From JBLIDK01 sp047632595 (lineage in GTDB: Bacteria; Bacteroidota; Bacteroidia; Sphingobacteriales; Sphingobacteriaceae), in contig JBLIDK010000032.1 in the NCBI GenBank assembly GCA_047632595.1, positions 1 through 24,936 of the forward strand: a stretch of 24,936 nucleotides of DNA, in the 5' to 3' direction. Of the stretch, positions 15,375 through 22,612 are shown piece after piece. Position numbers and translations under genes: made by a program. Position 1 is the stretch's first letter. Every line of letters starts with the position of its first letter. Below the pieces are notes generated by a model, which was given only the letters and a program-made list of their open reading frames with translations, was not told the origin of the DNA and made no database searches.

Positions 15375-16520
15375 CTACATTAATTGAAGAGCCTTTTTTC
15401 TTGTTTCTTGGTCAGTTTGAACGTAGTCTGAATAATTTGGCTGATTCAAAAACTCAATTGTTTCCATACATTCGAAAATTAATTCGGGCATTTGAAGAAA
15501 TTTAATTTTATCTGCCAAGAAACTAGCCACGGCAACTTCATTTGCAGCGTTTAAAATACATGGCATATTCCCACCTTTTTTTAAAGCTTTAAAAGCTAAA
15601 TTTAGATTTTTAAATGTTTCCAAATCGGGCTTTTCGAAGCTTAAATTAGGGTAGTCTAAAAAGTTAAATCTTGGAAAATCAGAATGAATTCTATTTGGAT
15701 AGGCTAAGGCATATTGAATAGGCAATTTCATATCGGGCAAACCCATTTGAGCCTTCATTGAACCATCATTAAACTGTACAATAGAATGAATTATGCTTTG
15801 AGGGTGAACAATAACATCAATTTGCTCTGAACCCAAATTAAAGAGCCATTTTGCTTCAATCACCTCTAAACCTTTGTTCATTAGTGAAGCCGAATCTATG
15901 GTGATTTTGGCTCCCATTTCCCAGTTAGGATGTTTTAAAGCAGAAGCCTTGGTTACTGATTTTAAATCGTTACTATTCTTACCTCTAAACGGACCACCTG
16001 ATGCAGTTAGAATTATCTTTTCGATAGGATTGTTTTGCTCACCAACTAGGCATTGAAAAATTGCTGAATGCTCGGAATCTACCGGCAATATATTGACCTT
16101 GTTTTTTGCTGCTAATTTCGTTACTAAGTCGCCAGCAACTACCAAGGTTTCTTTATTTGCTAAGGCTATGTCTTTCTTAGCTTCAATTGCCTTAATTGTA
16201 GATTTCAATCCTGCATACCCCACAATAGCAGTAAGTACAATAGTAGAATTTGGGTGTTGAACCTCTTCGCATAAAGCCTCTTCCCCACTATAAACACTAA
16301 TGTCTGTTCCTTGAAGAAGTGATTTTAACTTTTGAAAATTATTGGGGTTTATTAGTACAACTGCCCTTGGCTTAAATTCAATCGCTTGTTTTGCTAGAAG
16401 CTCAAAACTAGTGTTCGCAGAAAGTAAGTCAACTTTAAAAAGTGATGGATTTGCACGAACTACATCGAGTGCTTGAGTGCCTATTGAACCTGTTGATCCT
16501 AAAATGGAAATGATTTTCAA
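15375..16520 (-). CDS. dxr: 1-deoxy-D-xylulose 5-phosphate reductoisomerase
   Basis: First committed step of the MEP pathway: NADPH-dependent rearrangement and reduction of DXP to MEP, in the cytoplasm. The NADPH motif GSTGSIG is at 8-14, ANKETLVVAG at 121-130, the metal-binding VDSEHSA (D148, E150), ASGGPFRG at 173-180, and ITIDSASLMNKGLEVIEA with N215, K216 and E219. These match the substrate and metal ligands of the E. coli enzyme. 381 residues is slightly short of the usual 390-400. It starts 16 bases after the GH3 gene and lies in the HAD-GH3-dxr run. Its target step makes it sensitive to fosmidomycin in many bacteria. Confidence 0.97.
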   Translation of the reverse strand: MKIISILGSTGSIGTQALDVVRANPSLFKVDLLSANTSFELLAKQAIEFKPRAVVLINPNNFQKLKSLLQGTDISVYSGEEALCEEVQHPNSTIVLTAIVGYAGLKSTIKAIEAKKDIALANKETLVVAGDLVTKLAAKNKVNILPVDSEHSAIFQCLVGEQNNPIEKIILTASGGPFRGKNSNDLKSVTKASALKHPNWEMGAKITIDSASLMNKGLEVIEAKWLFNLGSEQIDVIVHPQSIIHSIVQFNDGSMKAQMGLPDMKLPIQYALAYPNRIHSDFPRFNFLDYPNLSFEKPDLETFKNLNLAFKALKKGGNMPCILNAANEVAVASFLADKIKFLQMPELIFECMETIEFLNQPNYSDYVQTDQETRKKALQLM

Positions 16521-16536
16521 AATTCTTTAAATGGAT

Positions 16537-18054
16537 TTAACTAGTGACTGTTTTTTTCTCAATATACGGCAAAAGTTCATCGGCAATTTTCCTATCGTTG
16601 CTCAATCTTGGAATTTTGTTTTGTCCACCAAGTTTGCCACGTTTTTTCATAAAGCCTAAAAAGCCACCTTTTTGAATGGGTGTAACTTTTAGAGGTTGCA
16701 AAACTTTACCCTTAATTAAATCGAAATAATAAGGGTTTTTCTCCTGCATGAATTTATCTAATTCCACTTTGAAATTGGTTAAATCATGAGGCAACTTGCT
16801 AAACTCTATAAGCCACTCATGGTATGGAAGTTCATCATCTACAGGATTTACCATAGGAGCAACATGAAACTCTGCTACTTCTGCATCTGATTCTTCTAAA
16901 ACCAATTTCATTGACGATTCAACCTCTTCAGCAATAACATGTTCACCAAAGGCTGAGGTAAAATGTTTAATTCTACCAGAGACAATAATTCTGTATGGGT
17001 GTGTGGATACAAACTTAACTGTATCTCCAATATTATAGCCCCAAAGTCCGGCGTTGGTGTTAAGTATTATGGCGTAATTCACCCCTATTTCAACATTTTT
17101 CAATTCAATGCGCGTTGGGTTTTCGTCAAAAAACTCAGCAACCGGTATAAACTCATAAAAAATGCCTTCGTTTAACACTAGTAATAAGCCTTGCTCAGTT
17201 TGCGAATCTTGAAATGCAATAAACCCTTCAGAAGCTGGATAAACTTCCACACTGGGTATGCTTTTGCCTATTAAGCGCTCAAATGTTTTTCTATAGGGTT
17301 CAAAATTCACTCCGCCGTAAACAAACAATGAAAAGTTAGGGAAAATGTCTTTAATTTTCTTGCCACCGGACTTAGCTACAAGTTTTTCAAAATACATTTG
17401 AACCCAAGCTGGAATGCCACTAATCAAGGTCATGTTTTGTGTTATGGTTTCTTCTACAATTGCATCTACTTTAGTTTCCCAATCGTCAATACAATTAGTG
17501 TTGTAGCCGGGCATTCTATTTTTAAGAAGGTATTTAGGAACATGGTGAGCAACAATTCCACTAAGTCGACCTGTTTTTATTCCGCTTTTTTCACCTAACT
17601 CTGGGCTCCCTTGAAGGAATATCATTTTACCATTTACAAAGTCGGCTTTACCAGTTTGTGCGATGTAAGATAATAGCGCATTTCTAGCAGAATTTATGTG
17701 GTTAGGCATGCTTGCCTTGGTAATTGGTATGTATTTGGCTCCAGAGGTTGTTCCAGATGTTTTAGACAGGTAAACGGGCTTTCCAGGCCAACAAACATCA
17801 GGTTCTCCCACAGCAATTCTATCAAAATAAGGCCTTAATTCTTCGTAATCTCTTATCGGAACGTTCTTTTTAAAATCAGCATAGGATTTAATCTCATCAA
17901 ACTTATGGTCTTCACCAAAACTGGTGTTTTTTGCGGTTTTAACTAGGTAATTAAAAACATGAGCCTGCGCTTCCAATGGTCTCAACGACCATTTCTTAAT
18001 TTTTCGGACAACAGCTTTTGCGAAAGGCTTACTTAATCTTGCTTTTATTCCCAT
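16537..18054 (-). CDS. GH3-family adenylate-forming enzyme
   Basis: 505 residues of the GH3 family (ANL-type acyl-adenylate-forming enzymes), known in plants as hormone-amino acid synthetases. The phosphate-binding loop SKTSGTTSGAKYIP is at 97-110, the middle motif VYPASEGFIAF is near 275, and the C-terminal GYNIGDTVKF motif near 350 is followed by a short domain ending with a basic tail. Bacteroidota carry GH3 proteins in core operons, but the substrate is not known to me. An acid and an acceptor amine or thiol are expected. The gene lies between a HAD phosphatase and dxr with 16-base gaps on both sides, so it is co-transcribed with both. Confidence 0.92.
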   Translation of the reverse strand: MGIKARLSKPFAKAVVRKIKKWSLRPLEAQAHVFNYLVKTAKNTSFGEDHKFDEIKSYADFKKNVPIRDYEELRPYFDRIAVGEPDVCWPGKPVYLSKTSGTTSGAKYIPITKASMPNHINSARNALLSYIAQTGKADFVNGKMIFLQGSPELGEKSGIKTGRLSGIVAHHVPKYLLKNRMPGYNTNCIDDWETKVDAIVEETITQNMTLISGIPAWVQMYFEKLVAKSGGKKIKDIFPNFSLFVYGGVNFEPYRKTFERLIGKSIPSVEVYPASEGFIAFQDSQTEQGLLLVLNEGIFYEFIPVAEFFDENPTRIELKNVEIGVNYAIILNTNAGLWGYNIGDTVKFVSTHPYRIIVSGRIKHFTSAFGEHVIAEEVESSMKLVLEESDAEVAEFHVAPMVNPVDDELPYHEWLIEFSKLPHDLTNFKVELDKFMQEKNPYYFDLIKGKVLQPLKVTPIQKGGFLGFMKKRGKLGGQNKIPRLSNDRKIADELLPYIEKKTVTS

Positions 18055-18070
18055 AATTAAAGTTAAACAA

Positions 18071-18643
18071 CTATTTAGCTGGAAAGTAATTTTTTAAGAT
18101 GTAATTAACAGCCACAAGTAAATTTTCTGATTCTTGGTCTGCACGAACTTGAGCAGCTTCTAACCCCTTCCCCGTTTCAACTCCAATTGTTTTGCAGCCA
18201 ACATTTTTCCCACAGATAATATCCCGCTCACTGTCACCAATTATCCAGCTTTGAGATAAATCAATGTTAAAGTCTAATGCTGCTTGTTTTAGCATTCCAC
18301 TACCTGGTTTTCGCCAATCGCTAAATTTTAAATATTCGTTTGGTTGAAAACCAGTGGTATCTCCGTCAAAAAACGGACTAAAATAAAGACCATCAATTCT
18401 AGCACCTTGAGCGGCTAGTTCATCAATCATTAGTTGATTAATTTCTTCCACTTCTTTATAAGAAATTAAGCCTTTGGCAATACAAGCCTGGTTGGTAATT
18501 ACTATGGTAAGATATTCGGTATTGTTTATCAGCTTGATGGCTTCTGCTGAAAATCGGAAAATTTTAAGATCTGATTTGGATAAAATATACCCTTGTTCTT
18601 TAACAATAACACCGTCTCTATCTAAAAAAATAGCTTTTTTCAT
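18071..18643 (-). CDS. HAD-IIIA family phosphatase, GmhB/HisB-N-like but lacking the zinc cysteines
   Basis: 190-residue HAD phosphatase. Motif I is FLDRDGVI with nucleophile D8 and acid/base D10; motif II is TNQ at 50-52; motif III K112 in WRKPGSGML; motif IV GDSERD with D137 and D141. These resemble GmhB, which removes the 7-phosphate from heptose 1,7-bisphosphate in LPS core synthesis. In GmhB a Cys-rich loop (CxH...CxC before RKPxPGM) binds zinc; here residues 88-110 (YFSPFFDG, then LKFSDW) contain no Cys and no His in that loop. The substrate is therefore uncertain. It is preceded by zapA at 14 bases and followed by the GH3 gene. Confidence 0.82.
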   Translation of the reverse strand: MKKAIFLDRDGVIVKEQGYILSKSDLKIFRFSAEAIKLINNTEYLTIVITNQACIAKGLISYKEVEEINQLMIDELAAQGARIDGLYFSPFFDGDTTGFQPNEYLKFSDWRKPGSGMLKQAALDFNIDLSQSWIIGDSERDIICGKNVGCKTIGVETGKGLEAAQVRADQESENLLVAVNYILKNYFPAK

Positions 18644-18657
18644 AAACTTGCTAATTG

Positions 18658-18948
18658 CTATTGCATAGCCTTGGTAACAAAATCAGCTAGTTCGTTTATA
18701 CCTTCATGAATATCGGTATCCTGCGAAATTTTATTTTTTCTAAGCTTAATAAGCTCTGTAGCATACTCTAAGGAACACATCGCTAGTAAATCTTGCTTAT
18801 CTTTTACTGCATACTTTCCTTGGTAGTCTTTAAGCTTTTCTGTTACAAGTCTAGCTGCTTGGCGTAATGCTTCTTCTTCGGCAGGGTCAATTCGTAATGG
18901 ATATACTCGATCGCCAATATTGAGTTTTATAGATAGCTCTTCACTCAT
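18658..18948 (-). CDS. zapA: Cell division protein ZapA
   Basis: 96 residues of the ZapA family, which bundles FtsZ filaments at the division septum. The N-terminal beta part (LSIKLNIGDRVYPLRIDPAEEEALRQAARLV) and the following helix (KYAVKDKQDLLAMCSLEYATELIKL) are typical. The length is normal. It begins 8 bases after the small coiled-coil gene, a pairing common in Bacteroidota. Confidence 0.88.
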   Translation of the reverse strand: MSEELSIKLNIGDRVYPLRIDPAEEEALRQAARLVTEKLKDYQGKYAVKDKQDLLAMCSLEYATELIKLRKNKISQDTDIHEGINELADFVTKAMQ

Positions 18949-18956
18949 TGTTGAAT

Positions 18957-19244
18957 TTAATTTTTAATTAGGTCTATACACTTATCTACTTCTTTTATCA
19001 CCTCGTCAATTTTGGCTTTTAATTCAGTAGTGTTTTTTTTCTCTCCTCTAATTACTTTGGCAATTCCTGTTACTTTATGTTTGTTTTCAAGCGTTTCAAG
19101 AGTTTTTTTATTCGTTTCTAGATTTTTTCTGAGCGACATGTTTTCTTCCAGAAGCTTTTGCCTTTGGAGCTTTAATTTTCTGTATTCGTAAACAAGTTCC
19201 TCAGTTTTAGATTTTAGATTTTGAATCCCTTTTTCTATTGCCAT
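18957..19244 (-). CDS. Small coiled-coil protein, ZapB-like, partner of ZapA
   Basis: 95 residues, almost wholly predicted coiled coil: heptad-like Leu/Ile spacing through KTEELVYEYRKLKLQRQKLL and onward, a short break (GIAKVIRGEKK at about 60-70), then a second helix ending in CIDLIKN. Its size and the position directly upstream of zapA suggest a division-associated coiled-coil factor of ZapB type; similarity to ZapB is in shape rather than clear sequence match. No signal peptide or membrane segment. Confidence 0.75.
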   Translation of the reverse strand: MAIEKGIQNLKSKTEELVYEYRKLKLQRQKLLEENMSLRKNLETNKKTLETLENKHKVTGIAKVIRGEKKNTTELKAKIDEVIKEVDKCIDLIKN

Positions 19245-19272
19245 AGCTTTTAGCTCAATTCATTATTTATGA

Positions 19273-19280
19273 TAAAGATA
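19273..19280 (-). promoter_or_regulatory. Possible -7 element for the coiled-coil/zapA operon
   Basis: TATCTTTA on the minus strand is one mismatch from TAnnTTTG and lies about 30 bases before the start codon of the coiled-coil gene. No -33 TTG was found. The gap to pheT is only about 50 bases, so read-through from pheT is also possible. Confidence 0.25.
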
Positions 19281-19295
19281 GTAAGTTTTTGAAAA

Positions 19296-21701
19296 CTACA
19301 TCCTTATGTCAGCATTAACTTCCTTCTTATACGCTTCCATCAATTTATTCATTGTGAACTCAATTTTCTTATCGGTTAAGGTTTGCTCAACATCTTGTAG
19401 TTCAAAATTCAAAGCGTATGATTTTTTCCCTTTGGGGAGTTTATCTCCATTATACACATCAAAAATGCTTACCTTTTTAAGAATTTTACCACCATGTTTA
19501 AGTGCAATTTTCTCTAGCGATTGGAATTCGATTTCAGAATCAATTAACAAGGACAAGTCACGCTTTACACTAGGGAATTTAGCAATTTCGGTATATAACG
19601 TTTTAATTTTAGCCTTGCGTTTTACCAGTAAATCCCAATTGAATTTAGCATAAAAAACAGGTTGCTTAATCTTAAAATGTGTTAAGGCTTTTTTGCTCAC
19701 TTCACCAAAAATTACAAGCTCCTTATTTCCTCTTTCAAGACTAATTCCATTAGATAAATAGGAGGCTGATGACTTGGTTTCAACATAATCGTTAATACCC
19801 AGTTTTGCTAAGCATTGTATAACAGATTTCTTGATAGAATAAAAGTTCTGCTCTTCTTCTTTTCCTACCCACGAATCGCCTTCTTTTTTACCTGCAAGGG
19901 TAATTGTTAGGTGATTTGTTTCGTTAAATCCTGTTTCAGAAACTTGATAACTTTTTCCGAATTCAAAAAGCTTAATTCGCTCAACTTGTCTGTTTAAATT
20001 ATAAGCAACAGCATCAAGTGAGCCAACAATTAAATCGGTACGAAGAATGTTCAACTCACTACTTAAAGGGTTAGCCATGTACACTTCATTGCTTAATAAG
20101 CCTAAGTTTTCGTGCATTTGTGATGAAGACAAGGAGTTTGCCATCATCTCACAAAAACCATTTGAAACCAACAGGTCAGACACTGTATTTCTCAAAGCCT
20201 CTTTATCTGGCGATGGCTTTATTGTTATAGAAGCATTTAACTTAGCTGGAATTTCAATGTTATTGAAACCATAAATTCTCAACACTTCCTCTATTACATC
20301 AATTTCTCTTAGAACATCTACTCGGTACAAAGGAATTTCTAACTCTAAAACCTCTTCACTTATCTCTTTTACACCCATTTCTAAATGCTTTAAGATGTCA
20401 ACAACAGTTTCTTTTTCAATTACTTTTCCCGCAACAGAATTTAAGCGTTTTAGACTAAATGGAAAAACTGGTTTTGAAAATTCTTTAGGATAAATATCAA
20501 TAAATTTATTGCTAATTATACCGCCCGCAACTTCTTGAATCAACTGAGCAGCTCTGTTCATCGCTGTTAATGCTAATGAAGGATCTACACCTCTTTCAAA
20601 ACGAAACGAAGCATCGGTATTTAAGCCATGTCGTTTTGCTGTTTTACGAACTGAAACTGGATTAAAGTAAGCACTCTCGATAAAAACATCGGTGGTTTTT
20701 GCACTCACACCTGAATTTACGCCACCAAAAACTCCTGCAATGCATAAGCCCCCTTTGTCATCGCTTATCATTAGGTCTTCGTCGCTAAGCTTTAAATCAT
20801 TTCCGTCTAATGCTTTAAAATTAATGCCCTCTTTAAGTTTTTGAACAATTATTTTATTGTTTGAAATAGTGGCAACGTCAAAAGCATGCAGGGGCTGTCC
20901 CATTTCATGAAGTACAAAGTTGGTTACATCTACAACATTGTTAATTGGTGCTAAACCAATTGCCGTTAAGCTCTTTTTTAACCAATCGGGACTTTCTGCC
21001 ACTTTGATACCTGAAACGTTAATTCCAGCATATCGCGGACAAGCCTCTAAATCTTTAACCTCAACTTGGGTGTTGTTTTTTACTTCAGCTGTTTGAGTTT
21101 CAATTTTTGGCCAGGTAACAGAGCTTCTATAAAACGCTGCAAGGTCTCTTGCAACGCCAATATGAGAAGAAGCATCTACCCTATTTGGTGTCAAACCAAT
21201 TTCGAACACAATGTCTTTTTCAATTTTATAATAATCGGCTGCTAAGGTTCCAACTTTGACATCAGCTGGTAAGACAATAATACCGTCGTGCGATTGACCT
21301 AAACCAATCTCATCTTCAGCACAAATCATTCCGCGGCTTTCTTCACCACGTATTTTAGCTTTTTTGATTTTAAACGACTCTCCATTTAAAGGAAAAATGG
21401 TTGTATTTACCGTGGCTACTACTACTTTTTGCCCTTTATCAACATTTGGAGCACCACAAACAATTTGAACAGGTTCTTCTAAACCCAAATCCACTTTTGT
21501 TATTTTTAGTTTATCTGCATTAGGATGCTTTACACATTCTAAGACTTCACCAATTACCAAGCCTTCAAGTCCGCCAGGAATACTTTCAATTTCTTCAATA
21601 CCTTCCACCTCTAAACCAATATCGGTAAGAATATTTCCTATTTCTTCAGGAGATTGAGTTAATTTGATGTAGGATTTTAACCAGTTTAGTGAAATTTTCA
21701 T
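19296..21701 (-). CDS. pheT: Phenylalanine--tRNA ligase beta subunit
   Basis: 801-residue subunit of the alpha2-beta2 enzyme that charges tRNA-Phe. The N-terminal part holds a tRNA-binding (EMAP-like) domain at about 43-150 (GLVIGEVLECVKHPNADKL, IVCGAPNV), then the B3/B4 editing domain at about 215-390 (CPRYAGINVSGI, FESAYFNPVSVRKTAKRHGL and FRFERGVD regions), the B5 domain at about 405-475, a core catalytic-like domain, and an FDX-ACB anticodon-binding domain at the C-terminus (about 705-801; FPSVKRDLSLLID). Length is normal. The alpha subunit is not adjacent. It is followed after about 50 bases by the division genes and preceded by a candidate promoter. Confidence 0.97.
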   Translation of the reverse strand: MKISLNWLKSYIKLTQSPEEIGNILTDIGLEVEGIEEIESIPGGLEGLVIGEVLECVKHPNADKLKITKVDLGLEEPVQIVCGAPNVDKGQKVVVATVNTTIFPLNGESFKIKKAKIRGEESRGMICAEDEIGLGQSHDGIIVLPADVKVGTLAADYYKIEKDIVFEIGLTPNRVDASSHIGVARDLAAFYRSSVTWPKIETQTAEVKNNTQVEVKDLEACPRYAGINVSGIKVAESPDWLKKSLTAIGLAPINNVVDVTNFVLHEMGQPLHAFDVATISNNKIIVQKLKEGINFKALDGNDLKLSDEDLMISDDKGGLCIAGVFGGVNSGVSAKTTDVFIESAYFNPVSVRKTAKRHGLNTDASFRFERGVDPSLALTAMNRAAQLIQEVAGGIISNKFIDIYPKEFSKPVFPFSLKRLNSVAGKVIEKETVVDILKHLEMGVKEISEEVLELEIPLYRVDVLREIDVIEEVLRIYGFNNIEIPAKLNASITIKPSPDKEALRNTVSDLLVSNGFCEMMANSLSSSQMHENLGLLSNEVYMANPLSSELNILRTDLIVGSLDAVAYNLNRQVERIKLFEFGKSYQVSETGFNETNHLTITLAGKKEGDSWVGKEEEQNFYSIKKSVIQCLAKLGINDYVETKSSASYLSNGISLERGNKELVIFGEVSKKALTHFKIKQPVFYAKFNWDLLVKRKAKIKTLYTEIAKFPSVKRDLSLLIDSEIEFQSLEKIALKHGGKILKKVSIFDVYNGDKLPKGKKSYALNFELQDVEQTLTDKKIEFTMNKLMEAYKKEVNADIRM

Positions 21702-21724
21702 GGAAACATTCGTGTATTAAAAGG

Positions 21725-21732
21725 CAAAGATA
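21725..21732 (-). promoter_or_regulatory. Candidate -7 element for pheT
   Basis: TATCTTTG on the minus strand is an exact TAnnTTTG match, ending 24 bases before the pheT ATG. Expected start of transcription is about 21717-21720. No good -33 TTG was seen at the usual spacing. Confidence 0.45.
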
Positions 21733-21775
21733 CTAAACTACTGTGGTGGGATTAATTTGAATTGCAATTTTTTAA

Positions 21776-22480
21776 TTAAAGTTTTTGTTCATCAGCAAAG
21801 CTGTAAAAACCATTGTCGGTTACAATTATATGATCAATAACCTGAACATCTAATAATTTACCTGCTTCTTTCATTTTCTTTGTTAGGGCAATATCAGCCT
21901 CACTAGGACTTAAATTTCCGCTAGGATGGTTATGCGCTAGGATAATGTAAGAAGCTAATTTTTCTATGGCAGGCTTATAAATTAATCGCGCATCTGCTAA
22001 AGTACCAGCAACTCCACCTTTGCTAATTAGTTGTTTAGCTATATACTTATTTTGTCTGTTTAGATAAATTACCCAAAACTCTTCGTGGGGTAAGTCTAGA
22101 AATTGACTTTTGATAATTTCATAAGCATCTCTGCTACTTGTTATTTTGGCTTTTTCGTTTTGATATTCCCCTCTTCGTCTTCTTCCTAATTCTAAGGCAG
22201 AAACAATTGCTAATGCTTTGGCTTCACCTATTCCAGAGTAAGTCATTAACTGGTCTACCGATAATTTAGACAATTCATTTAAACTGTTTTGGTTGTCAGC
22301 AAGAATTCGTTTGGATAAATCAACTGCTGTTTCATTCTTACTTCCTGAGGCAATTAATATGGCAATTAATTCGGCATCGGTAAGGCTAAGGCGACCTTTT
22401 GAAAGCATTTTTTCTCTTGGCCTATCTTCTTCTGCCCAACTTTTTATGTTTAATTTATTTGTTTGAAGAACATCACTCAT
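21776..22480 (-). CDS. radC: RadC family JAB-domain protein
   Basis: 234 residues. N-terminal helix-hairpin-helix-like part at about 20-100 (RPREKMLSKGRLSLTDAELIAILI, with YSGIGEAKALAIV), C-terminal JAB/MPN metal domain with E134, then AHNHPSG (H183, H185, S187) and D196. This arrangement is that of a zinc-dependent JAMM hydrolase. The DNA-repair role once assigned to RadC is not well supported; the actual substrate is unknown. It appears to be its own unit, with 74 bases before pheT and about 130 bases before the divergent beta-helix gene. Confidence 0.93.
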   Translation of the reverse strand: MSDVLQTNKLNIKSWAEEDRPREKMLSKGRLSLTDAELIAILIASGSKNETAVDLSKRILADNQNSLNELSKLSVDQLMTYSGIGEAKALAIVSALELGRRRRGEYQNEKAKITSSRDAYEIIKSQFLDLPHEEFWVIYLNRQNKYIAKQLISKGGVAGTLADARLIYKPAIEKLASYIILAHNHPSGNLSPSEADIALTKKMKEAGKLLDVQVIDHIIVTDNGFYSFADEQKL

Positions 22481-22612
22481 AAAGTAAAACTAAGCATTCA
22501 GCCTCACAACCTCTCGATTTTAGTTGAATTCGTTTAAAATTTTGTTGTTTTTTTTGTAAACTTGTAATTAGAATTATACGGAAAATTCCCTTATACTCCT
22601 GTAATCAATACT

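Noticed and set aside
21760..21769. AATTGCAATT palindrome as a radC terminator
   Set aside because: The stem is short and AT-only apart from the GC centre, and no T run follows on the minus strand.
22521..22612. Promoter for the beta-helix gene (TAAACTTG at 22557-22564)
   Set aside because: It has one mismatch to TAnnTTTG and no TTG at a proper distance; too weak to annotate.
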